A DNA stretch of 9,389 nt from Bryobacterales bacterium (GTDB taxonomy: Bacteria; Acidobacteriota; Terriglobia; Bryobacterales; Bryobacteraceae), in assembly GCA_025462985.1 (NCBI GenBank), contig JAOAPP010000651.1:1-9389 (forward strand), written 5' to 3'. This document shows positions 1 to 5,934 of the stretch, one piece after another. Below the pieces are notes generated by a model, which was not told the DNA's origin, did not search any database, and saw nothing but the letters and a program-made list of their open reading frames with translations. The position numbers and the translations under genes were made by a program. Numbering within the stretch: position 1 is the stretch's first letter; every line of letters begins with the position of its first letter.

Positions 1-1095
1 ATAGATATCAGCCAGGCGCTCCCGCTCGGGCGAGGTGGCTAACGCACGGCGGAGAATCGGATCGTTGGTAGCTGCGTCGATATCCTGCCGCGTGGGAATC
101 CAGACACTCCCGTCTCCGAACTCCACATCATTGACGAACGCCATCAGCGCTTCGATGAGCATCGGGGGACCCTTCGGTCGCGAAAACCGAAGAGTAGAAG
201 ACTCCGTCACCCGCTCCGCAGCAACCGGACCCAGGCGTACCGCGGCCGCCGTGGATCCAGCTACGAAATCCTGCCCGCGCTCATCGCGAACAATCCAGCC
301 CATATCGAGACTCCGCACCACGCGCTGCGTTCCGTTCTTAATATCAATCTGAGGGGCGCGCACCTCATTTCGAACGACATGCGCCGCGCCCCCCATAGCT
401 TGCACCGGCGAACTGGGGAATGAGACGGCATCGATGGACATTGCGTGTTCGTGATCCACCACCGGCCGAGGATCGCGCAACAGTTCGAGCCCAAACTGCT
501 GCGGACTGAAATCCTGCAAGCCGAAATTCAGCTCTTCGCGGATCTGGGTGAATCGTCCCTGCTGCAGAAGAGCCGCCAGATAGTGGCGGTCGCGCCGCGC
601 CTGCAATTCATACACAACGAGCGCCCTGCGGGACTCGAGCTTGTCCGGACCGTAAGAGGTCATGTCGCTGAACAGAGCGCAGTCGAGCGAAACCTGGACC
701 ATGGCTCCGTCTGACTTAGGCGCGTTGAACGGCCTCAGCACTTCCAGATCGGCGCGCACCGGAAACACTTCGCCGGGCCGTATGTTCAGGCTCGGCAGCG
801 TCACAGATCCCCTGCCGGACGGCGTAAGGTCTTGGGCCTCCACCCGCAGCGTGAGCCCGGAAATCGACTTCGTCCCCGTGTTCCGCAGCAGCAGTGAGGC
901 ATGGACGTCAATCGCCATAGACATGCCATGCACGTGCGCCGGCGTGGAGCCGCTGAACGAGACCAGAAGGACCGGCGAATCACGCGGGAATTCGACGTTG
1001 AGCCAGCGCCCACCTGGTTCCTGTGCCAGAGCGGGCCAACACGAGAGCAGGCATGCGGCGCCGGCGGCCAACGCGGCAAAGCGACTACTGGGCAT
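1..1095 (-). CDS. Sec-exported protein of unknown function, third gene of the sigma/anti-sigma operon (3' end cut by window)
   Basis: The frame is open from an ATG at 1095 to base 1, giving 365 residues with no stop, so the C-terminus lies outside the window. Residues 1-24 look like a Sec signal: a short start with one Arg, a hydrophobic stretch, then PALA before QEP, an A-x-A type cleavage site. The mature part looks beta-rich. Two segments (about 60-120 and 245-305) each alternate hydrophobic strands around an Asn (LLLRNTG at 69-74; IDIKNGT at 250-256), followed by strands and a short RPGE- or GPVA-like turn, as in Ig-like sandwiches. The stretch between (about 150-215) is Arg/Gln-rich and helical. 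Near the edge, VNDVEFGDGSVW (321-332) is a motif I associate with acidobacterial secreted proteins. The start overlaps the anti-sigma stop by 11 bp and has GAAGG just upstream, indicating translational coupling. No enzyme motif was recognised. The signal peptide and frame are visible; the fold is inference. Confidence 0.8.
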   Translation of the reverse strand, partial: MPSSRFAALAAGAACLLSCWPALAQEPGGRWLNVEFPRDSPVLLVSFSGSTPAHVHGMSMAIDVHASLLLRNTGTKSISGLTLRVEAQDLTPSGRGSVTLPSLNIRPGEVFPVRADLEVLRPFNAPKSDGAMVQVSLDCALFSDMTSYGPDKLESRRALVVYELQARRDRHYLAALLQQGRFTQIREELNFGLQDFSPQQFGLELLRDPRPVVDHEHAMSIDAVSFPSSPVQAMGGAAHVVRNEVRAPQIDIKNGTQRVVRSLDMGWIVRDERGQDFVAGSTAAAVRLGPVAAERVTESSTLRFSRPKGPPMLIEALMAFVNDVEFGDGSVWIPTRQDIDAATNDPILRRALATSPERERLADIY

Positions 1096-1693
1096 ACACC
1101 TTCGTGATGGTCACCTGTCCCGTGTCTTCGTCCACATACCGCGAGGTGATGGACGATGCACCAGACATGGAGTTCACTGCATAGGTGGGATGCCGCAAGG
1201 TAAGCGTCGCGCCGTGCGTCCTTACCGCAATGCCGTCGGGCGTGGCCTGCACGATTGAGGAAGCTGCCTGCGAATCCGAAAGGCCGAACACGCGCCGTAG
1301 GGAGGACATCAGGCGTGCATTCTGTTCGCTCGGTATGTGCGTAAACCAGCCCGCAACAAAGACGGCTGCGAGACCTGCGGATAGCAGCACTCCACGCCAC
1401 ACGAAGCGCCGCTGGCCCGCGTTGTCAATGCACCGGGCGGCAGCCACTCCGACGGCGATATTTCCCAACATCTCGCGTTCGAAACGCGCCCAGTCCACCA
1501 CCGCCTCGAACCCGGTCAACATCGACGTACCAGCATCGTGCTGCAGTTGCATGCGGGCGGCACGGAAGGCTGCTACCTGGTCCTCGCAGTGCGCACAGTG
1601 CCAGACATGATGCCCCACCTTGACCTTCGTGGTCCAGGGCAGATCGGAGCTCGCGAACAGTGCAAGCGCCTGTGCACTCGGATGCGCACGCAT
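1085..1693 (-). CDS. Membrane anti-sigma factor, HxxxCxxC zinc-finger type
   Basis: This gene encodes a 202-residue single-pass membrane protein that should hold the upstream ECF sigma factor inactive at the cytoplasmic membrane. The N-terminal cytoplasmic part carries H29-x3-C33-x2-C36, the zinc-binding anti-sigma (ZAS / zf-HC2) signature. One hydrophobic helix (about 98-117, WRGVLLSAGLAAVFVAGWF) follows basic residues QRR, consistent with an inside N-terminus. About 85 residues follow outside the membrane and end in a Thr/Val-rich beta segment (GQVTITKVYAQ). I chose the ATG at 1693 because GGAGGT lies 6 nt upstream. A TTG at 1714 in the same frame, overlapping the sigma stop as TTGA and preceded by AAGGAAG, would add seven residues. 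The gene follows the sigma gene directly and overlaps the secreted-protein gene by 11 bp. No protease site or sensor domain for the released signal was recognised in the outer part. Confidence 0.88.
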   Translation of the reverse strand: MRAHPSAQALALFASSDLPWTTKVKVGHHVWHCAHCEDQVAAFRAARMQLQHDAGTSMLTGFEAVVDWARFEREMLGNIAVGVAAARCIDNAGQRRFVWRGVLLSAGLAAVFVAGWFTHIPSEQNARLMSSLRRVFGLSDSQAASSIVQATPDGIAVRTHGATLTLRHPTYAVNSMSGASSITSRYVDEDTGQVTITKVYAQ

Positions 1694-1699
1694 GTCCGT

Positions 1700-1705
1700 A
1701 CCTCC
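1700..1705 (-). promoter_or_regulatory. Shine-Dalgarno site GGAGGT of the anti-sigma gene
   Basis: On the minus strand GGAGGT stands 6 nt before the ATG at 1693, between the sigma stop (1711) and that start. This near-perfect site decides the start in favour of 1693 over the TTG at 1714, although the TTG also has a weaker purine run ahead of it. Confidence 0.7.
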
Positions 1706-1710
1706 GCTAT

Positions 1711-2259
1711 TCAAGATGACTTCCTTCCATTGAGATACCGCTTGAATTTGATGCGGGCATTCGCGATGTGCGATCGCACAGTCGCCATCGAGCAGTTCAT
1801 TTGCCGCGCCACCTGTTCAGCGGGCATGCCTTCGATGTCACGCAGCACAAGCGCCGTTCGTTCGCGTTCAGTGAGCGTCGCGAGGCCTCCGCCGAGGTGA
1901 CTGCGGTATTCGCCGCGTAGCATGGACTCTTCAGGATTCTCATAATGGCTGCGCATTTCTGCCAGCTCCGTTCCATCGCTGACTGCATAGCGCTTGCTGC
2001 GGCGCAGAAAATCGATGGCCGTGTTGGCTGCGATTCGGGAAAGCCAGTGCGCGGCACGGTCCAGATCCTTCAGCTGCGTCTGACGCTGCAGAGCCTTGAT
2101 GAAGGTCTCCTGCGTCAAATCCTGAGCGTCATCCACGTTGCCAACCATGCGATAGATCAGCAGAAAAATGCGTCGCAGGTGCTGTTGAACGAATCGGGTC
2201 TGCGCATCGGAATCAGAATGCAGCCCGGAATCCGATATGGGCGGTAGGGGCTCGTTCAT
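1711..2259 (-). CDS. ECF (extracytoplasmic function) RNA polymerase sigma factor
   Basis: This is a 182-residue sigma-70 family group 4 factor that directs RNA polymerase to a dedicated promoter set. Region 2 spans about residues 23-90: the core-binding helix shows DAQDLTQETFIKAL (44-57), close to the family consensus, then WLSRIAANTAIDFLRRSKR (72-90) for -10 recognition. A short linker with ENPEES follows. Region 4 (about 127-176) begins LATLTERERTALVLRDIEG, then a helix-turn-helix AEQVARQMNCSMATVRSHI for -35 recognition. There is no region 1.1 or 3 and no extra C-terminal domain. The ATG at 2259 is chosen for GGAGG 5 nt upstream. An in-frame ATG at 2340 would add 27 poorly conserved residues, and its AAGGGA directly abuts the codon, too close to work well. 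It is the first gene of a unit with its anti-sigma factor, the usual arrangement. Self-activation of the operon is common in the family but not shown here. Confidence 0.93.
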   Translation of the reverse strand: MNEPLPPISDSGLHSDSDAQTRFVQQHLRRIFLLIYRMVGNVDDAQDLTQETFIKALQRQTQLKDLDRAAHWLSRIAANTAIDFLRRSKRYAVSDGTELAEMRSHYENPEESMLRGEYRSHLGGGLATLTERERTALVLRDIEGMPAEQVARQMNCSMATVRSHIANARIKFKRYLNGRKSS

Positions 2260-2262
2260 CCG

Positions 2263-2269
2263 CTCCTCC
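2263..2269 (-). promoter_or_regulatory. Shine-Dalgarno site GGAGGAG of the sigma gene
   Basis: Minus-strand GGAGGAG lies 3 nt before the ATG at 2259; its GGAGG core is 5 nt away. It is the strongest ribosome site near either candidate start and supports the shorter sigma protein. Confidence 0.6.
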
Positions 2270-2340
2270 ACCACCCGCCCAGAGAGGCCGGCGTCCTCGA
2301 TTTCGTTATCCGACGCCCACACAGATTGCGAGTTCTGCAT

Positions 2341-2416
2341 TCCCTTAAACAGGAATGACGCAGGTTTCCCGAAAACGTGCAGGGACGCCCGACCATCAAC
2401 GCTATCTTAAGTCTAT
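2341..2416. promoter_or_regulatory. Divergent intergenic region between the sigma operon and the thiolase operon
   Basis: These 76 bp (157 bp if the shorter sigma start is right) must hold or adjoin promoters for both directions. Plus strand: TATCTT at 2403-2408 could be a -10 element placing transcription start within about 2 nt of the thiolase ATG; no good -35 is visible. Minus strand: GGGAAACC (2370 down to 2363) resembles the GGAAC-type -35 of ECF promoters, with TTTAAG 16 nt further on, but no convincing ECF -10. Both are weak single-sequence matches. No long palindrome suggesting an operator was seen. Confidence 0.4.
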
Positions 2417-3580
2417 ATGAGACAAGTGGCGCTGATTGGCATCGGCAAAACAGCTTTTGGCGCCTTCGGCGACCGCTCCTTGCCCTCACTGGCGGCCGAA
2501 GCGGTCGGATTGGCGCTCAGCGATGCTGGGATAGGGCCGAGTTCTGTGGAAGCGTTTTACCTGGGTAATTTTGCCGGGCCGTCATTCACTGGACAGAACC
2601 ATCTCGCCCCATATATAGCCGGAATGGCGGGGTTCGCGGGTATCCCCTGCACGCGATTCGAGAATGCATGTGCTTCCGGCGGAAGCGCGTTCTTCCACGG
2701 ATGGCAGAGCGTGGCAGCGGGTCTCTGCGATTGCGCCGTGGTGGCGGGCGTGGAGAAGATGACCAGCCGGAACACCGCCCAGGTGACTGAAATCCTGGCG
2801 GGCGCAGGCGATATGGCGGGAGAGGGGCAGGCGGGCGCTACATTTCCCGCGCTGTTCGCTATGATCGCGCGCCGTCACATGTTTGAGTTCGGGACGAAGC
2901 GGGAACATCTCGCAGCAGTGGCGGTGAAAAATCACGCCAATGGGGCACGAAATCCGCTGGCCCATATGCGCAAGACGATCACGCTGGAGCAGGCGCTGGC
3001 CGGGAAGCTGGTGGCAGAGCCGTTGACGGTTTACGATTGCTCCCTCATCAGCGATGGCGCGGCTGCGGTGGTCATAGTTCCGGTCTCGCATGCGCCGCGC
3101 TATCGCAGCTCAAAGTTCGCCCGGGTTCTGGCCGCGGTTCAAAGCTCCGACACCGTCCCGCTCGATTCCAAGCCCGACATCACCACGTTCTCAGCGGTCA
3201 CGCGGGCGGCGAACCAAGCGTACGCGCAAGCCGGCATCGGGCCTCGCGATGTCCATCTGGCAGAGGTTCACGACTGCTTCACGATTGCGGAAATTGTCGC
3301 TAGCGAGGATCTGGGCTTCACTCCCAAGGGCGATGGGGGCCCGTTCGCGGCAGCCGGCTGTACGGCCATGGGCGGCGTGATCCCAATCAACACGAGCGGC
3401 GGCCTCAAATCCAAAGGCCATCCCGTAGGAGCGACCGGTGTCGGCCAATTGTGCGACCTGGTCCAGCAACTCAGAGGCGAAGCGGGCGACCGGCAAGTGG
3501 CTAAACATCAGATCGGCCTTGCACAGAACCTGGGCGGCTCGGGCGGAACCTGCGTGATCACCATACTCGAGGCGGCATGA
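2417..3580 (+). CDS. SCP2-type thiolase (acetyl-CoA acetyltransferase family protein)
   Basis: This 387-residue thiolase-fold enzyme is expected to cleave or condense acyl-CoA thioesters through a cysteine acyl intermediate, in the cytoplasm. The N-terminus VALIGIGKTAFG is typical. Cys85 in ENACASGG is the nucleophile. HDCF (285-288) supplies the second Cys used by SCP2-type members, and GGLKSKGHPVGATG (328-341) carries the catalytic His335. The C-terminal CxG of classical biosynthetic thiolases is replaced by NLGGSGGT (371-378), which separates it from PhaA/FadA-like enzymes. All catalytic residues are present and the length is normal. An in-frame TAA at 2408-2410 makes 2417 the earliest possible ATG; there is no Shine-Dalgarno sequence before it. 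The gene ends in an ATGA overlap with a small OB-fold gene, the usual thiolase partner. The substrate is unknown: no dehydrogenase, ligase or hydratase lies nearby, so degradation and condensation remain equally possible. Confidence 0.92.
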   Translation: MRQVALIGIGKTAFGAFGDRSLPSLAAEAVGLALSDAGIGPSSVEAFYLGNFAGPSFTGQNHLAPYIAGMAGFAGIPCTRFENACASGGSAFFHGWQSVAAGLCDCAVVAGVEKMTSRNTAQVTEILAGAGDMAGEGQAGATFPALFAMIARRHMFEFGTKREHLAAVAVKNHANGARNPLAHMRKTITLEQALAGKLVAEPLTVYDCSLISDGAAAVVIVPVSHAPRYRSSKFARVLAAVQSSDTVPLDSKPDITTFSAVTRAANQAYAQAGIGPRDVHLAEVHDCFTIAEIVASEDLGFTPKGDGGPFAAAGCTAMGGVIPINTSGGLKSKGHPVGATGVGQLCDLVQQLRGEAGDRQVAKHQIGLAQNLGGSGGTCVITILEAA

Positions 3581-3819
3581 GCAGAGAATGGCCCGCAGAG
3601 GGCACAATCTATACCGAGACGATCGTTTACACGGCGCCGGAGCGGTATCTAGCCGATGCGCCTTACCAACTCGCGATCATCGAAACAAGAGATCACCAAC
3701 GTTTTACGGTCAGGATTGTTGTTGATTCGGTCAACGAAAAAGCCAACGTCGGCGAGCAAATCCGGTTCGCTGAAGAACGCGACGGGGTAGCGTATTACCG
3801 CCGCGTTCGGTCTGTATAG
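3577..3819 (+). CDS. Small OB-fold protein, DUF35-like thiolase partner without zinc ribbon
   Basis: This 80-residue cytoplasmic protein starts inside the thiolase stop (ATGA), with GAGG 4 nt upstream. Its pattern GTIYTETIVYTAPERYLADAP then a PYQLAIIET strand, a VRIVVD strand, VGEQIRFAE and a final YYRRV matches the OB-fold half of DUF35 / acyl-CoA-associated proteins, where the A-P-x-x-(Y/F) turn and a V-G before the last strands are conserved. Family members are usually about 130 residues, with an N-terminal zinc ribbon of four Cys; this one has no Cys at all, so it is OB-only. In characterised complexes (archaeal thiolase/HMG-CoA synthase, bacterial steroid-degradation and phloroglucinol systems) the DUF35 subunit bridges the thiolase and helps bind CoA. 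By analogy it should be an obligate subunit of the preceding enzyme. The family call rests on pattern and context, not a search. Confidence 0.8.
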   Translation: MSREWPAEGTIYTETIVYTAPERYLADAPYQLAIIETRDHQRFTVRIVVDSVNEKANVGEQIRFAEERDGVAYYRRVRSV

Positions 3820-3856
3820 ACATCTTTATTCGAAAATCCCGAGATAGTAGCAACAA

Positions 3857-3913
3857 ATGACCTACCTCGTTCGTCTTTTAAAGCAAGACGTTTTCGCCTT
3901 GCTGCACAGATGA
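3857..3913 (+). CDS. Putative 18-residue leader peptide overlapping the kinase start
   Basis: An ATG at 3857 opens a frame encoding MTYLVRLLKQDVFALLHR. It ends in a TGA whose first two bases lie in the kinase ATG, giving an ATGA overlap. The frame runs across both hairpins in this leader. The ribosome site is poor: only GAG at 3841-3843 and AGTAG further on. The kinase start itself has no Shine-Dalgarno sequence, so translation of this frame could feed ribosomes to it. The peptide is not rich in one amino acid, so classical amino-acid attenuation is unlikely. A frame this short can easily arise by chance. Confidence 0.3.
   Translation: MTYLVRLLKQDVFALLHR
3872..3894 (+). terminator. Weak terminator-like hairpin followed by TTTT
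   Basis: CGTCTT (3872-3877) and AAGACG (3885-3890) are perfect inverted copies around a 7-nt loop and are followed at once by TTTT (3891-3894). It lies 53 bp after the OB-fold stop and could weaken readthrough from the thiolase pair into the kinase. The stem has only 6 bp (three G-C) and the T run is short, so any terminator would be leaky. Confidence 0.3.
3882..3903 (+). promoter_or_regulatory. Competing hairpin over the kinase ribosome-site region
   Basis: AGCAAG (3882-3887) pairs with CTTGCT (3898-3903). Inside, after an A/C mismatch, CG (3889-3890) pairs with CG (3895-3896) around a TTTT loop. It uses bases 3885-3887, which the upstream terminator-like stem also needs, so the two cannot form together. 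Its 3' arm ends 6 nt before the kinase ATG, covering where a ribosome site would be. Confidence 0.3.
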
Positions 3914-5283
3914 CAAAGTCCCCTACTCTTCGTCTTCTCTTCGGACTCCTTATTACGCTCGCAGCCGTGACGTGTTTTAGTTCGTACAGTTTGTATCAAG
4001 TGACTATGCTGCGGCAACTCCAGACTCAAACGATCGACCTAAATCGGCACGATTCACTTTTGCTGCTGCGTGTTCAGAACGACGTCAACATACTGGGTTT
4101 GAAGCTGCAAGACATGACGGAGCGTCCGCACCTTGCCAGGATTGCTCAATATCGAGATGAGTTCGACCGGTTGCGTTCGGATCTGCAACACGCCGTAGAG
4201 GCCGATGCAAAGTTTGCTCACGCGACTCACAGGGGCGAGAGTCAGTTGAGGCTGACCGCCTCGCTTCGTCACTTCTGGCTCACTACCGATGAAGTGTTCA
4301 ATGCTGCGAATACGGGCCATGAAGAGGCAGCGAGAAGTTTGGCGTCCCGTGAGCTCAGCGATCAGCAGATTGTTATTGCACGGAGACTATCGAATCTGCT
4401 GGAGCGAAACAATCAAACGGAGCAGGAAGCTGACCTGAAAATCGCGGCCATTTACGATCGCTCCGAGAAGGACACCTACGCCTTTCTCGCGGCGACCATC
4501 TCGGCCGTGCTGATCACCAGCCTCTATCTCATCTATTCCAATCGCAAGCTGTTTGACAAACTCGAGTCCTTGTCTGGTCAACGCCGCGTCCTGGCAGCGC
4601 GTCTCATTAGTGTGCAGGAAGAAGTATTGCGCTCGGTTTCGCGAGAACTGCATGACGAGTTCGGCCAGATTCTTACCGCTGTCGGGGCCATGTTGACACG
4701 CGCAGAGCGCAAGGGAGTGCCGCCCGATTCTCCGCTACGAACGGAACTGAGTGAGGTGAAGGAGATTACACAAGCCACGCTTGAGAAAATGCGAAGTCTT
4801 TCTCAAATGCTTCATCCGGCCATTCTGGACGACTATGGCCTCGCAAAAGGCATCGAATGGTACGCCGAAGTGTTCGAACGTCAGACCGGCATACATACGT
4901 CGGCCGTGGTAAGAGGCCCCGTCGTACGAATTACCGGAGCCCCCGCTACACATTGTTTTCGCATCGTTCAAGAAGCCCTGAACAACGCCGCGAAGCACTC
5001 CGGCACCAAGTCGGCGGAAGTGGAGATGCTCTTCTCCCCCAATTTCTTGACAATTCACGTGCGTGATTTTGGCAAAGGCATACCGGGTTCAAAAAGACGC
5101 AACAAGCCTGGCCTGGGACTCATCGCAATGCATGAGAGGGCCGAGATCTTAGGCGGCAAGCTGGACGTCAGGTCGGAGGGCACAAGCGGTACGACGGTGT
5201 CACTGACCATACCGCTGCGACAAGAAGACCCGCAGCTAGAGAGCGCGGACTCAGAAGAAAAGAGAGAGGTATTAGTTCCATAA
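3910..5283 (+). CDS. Membrane sensor histidine kinase, NarL-partner (HisKA_3) type
   Basis: This 457-residue kinase autophosphorylates on His and passes phosphate to the next gene product. It has two membrane helices (about 8-28 and 191-209) enclosing a roughly 160-residue, mostly helical extracytoplasmic region, perhaps a four-helix-bundle sensor; no named domain was recognised and there is no clear HAMP. A coiled linker leads to the dimerisation domain, with His248 in ELHDEFGQ; the HDxxxQ form (Gln253) is the phosphatase signature of this class. The ATPase domain shows the N box RIVQEALNNAAKHS (351-364), the G1 box DFGKGIP (386-392) and the G2 box GLGLIAMHERAEILGG (401-416). All key residues are intact. 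The C-terminal tail is acidic (ESADSEEKRE). The stop shares one base with the regulator start (TAATG), so the pair is coupled. The start lacks a Shine-Dalgarno sequence, but no other in-frame start codon exists after the previous stop. GC is lower here than in flanking operons. The signal sensed is unknown. Confidence 0.93.
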   Translation: MTKSPTLRLLFGLLITLAAVTCFSSYSLYQVTMLRQLQTQTIDLNRHDSLLLLRVQNDVNILGLKLQDMTERPHLARIAQYRDEFDRLRSDLQHAVEADAKFAHATHRGESQLRLTASLRHFWLTTDEVFNAANTGHEEAARSLASRELSDQQIVIARRLSNLLERNNQTEQEADLKIAAIYDRSEKDTYAFLAATISAVLITSLYLIYSNRKLFDKLESLSGQRRVLAARLISVQEEVLRSVSRELHDEFGQILTAVGAMLTRAERKGVPPDSPLRTELSEVKEITQATLEKMRSLSQMLHPAILDDYGLAKGIEWYAEVFERQTGIHTSAVVRGPVVRITGAPATHCFRIVQEALNNAAKHSGTKSAEVEMLFSPNFLTIHVRDFGKGIPGSKRRNKPGLGLIAMHERAEILGGKLDVRSEGTSGTTVSLTIPLRQEDPQLESADSEEKREVLVP

Positions 5284-5933
5284 TGAATCAAGAAACAGGT
5301 GTCGTGACTGATCAGATTACCGTTCTCCTGGCAGACGACCATAGCCTAGTACGCCGTGGCTTTCGACGTATTCTCGAAGACGACGAGCAGGTGAAAGTCG
5401 TCGGCGAAGCGAGCAATGGTGTCGAGGCCATTCGTATGGCCTACGAGCTAAAACCCAAGGTCGTGGTCATGGATCTCTCCATGCCGGAACTCGATGGCGT
5501 ACAGGCGACCAAAGAAATCGTCAAGCACTTGCCCGATACGCAGATCCTGATCCTCAGTATGCATGCCGAGGACAACTACGTGCGTAACGCTCTGGACGCC
5601 GGAGCTAAGGGCTATCTTCTGAAGAGCGCAATCGACGTCGACCTGGTGGGAGCCATCAAGACCGTCGCCGAGGGCAAGCGTTTCATCGGATCAGGCCTGA
5701 AATACGTGGCCCAGGATACCGACGACGAGTTGAAGCGCCTCACAAACCGCGAGAAGCAAGTGCTTCAGCTGATTGCTCAGGGTAAGTCAAATAAGGAAAT
5801 CGCCGCCCTTCTGGAGTTGAGCGTCAATACGGTTTCCGTGCATCGGGCTAACCTGATGGAAAAGATGAATATCCACCGCACTGCGGAGCTCGTGCTCTTC
5901 GCAATCCGCAAAGGACTCGTCGCACCGCAGTAA
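5283..5933 (+). CDS. NarL/FixJ-family response regulator with LuxR-type HTH
   Basis: This 216-residue DNA-binding regulator is the partner of the preceding kinase. The receiver domain (about 12-128) has the acidic pair Asp18-Asp19, phospho-acceptor Asp64 in VVMDLSMPELDG, Ser92 in ILSMH and Lys114 in YLLKS, so it should be phosphorylated normally. The output domain (about 150-211) is a full GerE/LuxR four-helix HTH: LTNREKQVLQLIAQGKSNKEIA, then LELSVNTVSVHRANLMEKMNI. The ATG at 5283 overlaps the kinase TAA; the nearest purine run (AGAGAGG, 5263-5269) is 13 nt away, so translation probably relies on coupling. The first 11 residues before the receiver are loosely conserved. Targets cannot be read from the window. 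The stop codon lies one base from the stop of the converging hydrolase gene. Confidence 0.95.
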   Translation: MNQETGVVTDQITVLLADDHSLVRRGFRRILEDDEQVKVVGEASNGVEAIRMAYELKPKVVVMDLSMPELDGVQATKEIVKHLPDTQILILSMHAEDNYVRNALDAGAKGYLLKSAIDVDLVGAIKTVAEGKRFIGSGLKYVAQDTDDELKRLTNREKQVLQLIAQGKSNKEIAALLELSVNTVSVHRANLMEKMNIHRTAELVLFAIRKGLVAPQ

Positions 5934-5934
5934 G

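Larger units (their letters stand above)
3820..3909 (+). promoter_or_regulatory. AT-richer leader region before the histidine kinase
   Basis: This 90-bp gap separates the OB-fold stop from the kinase start. Its GC is well below its surroundings (25 of 60 bases in 3841-3900, counted by hand). It is open in the kinase frame for 30 codons after the OB stop but has no ATG, GTG or TTG in that frame. It contains an 18-codon frame, a terminator-like hairpin and a competing hairpin, listed separately. No convincing -35/-10 pair was found, so whether the kinase has its own promoter or depends on readthrough is open. Confidence 0.45.

Noticed and set aside
662..1258. Open plus-strand frame of nearly 200 codons, opposite the secreted-protein and anti-sigma genes
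   Set aside because: Arg/Ser/Pro-rich translation without family resemblance, lying antisense to supported genes; typical of GC-rich coding DNA.
2582..3091. Open minus-strand frame opposite the thiolase
   Set aside because: His/Arg/Cys-rich shadow of the thiolase codons; catalytic motifs lie on the other strand.
3810..3821. GTCT-GTAT-AGAC palindrome at the end of the OB-fold gene, and TATAGA within it as a -10
   Set aside because: The stem is only 4 bp, it overlaps the stop codon, and no -35 lies at a usable distance.
3820..3909. Known riboswitch in the kinase leader
   Set aside because: The two short stems match no riboswitch class I know, and 90 bp with 6-bp helices is too small for most.
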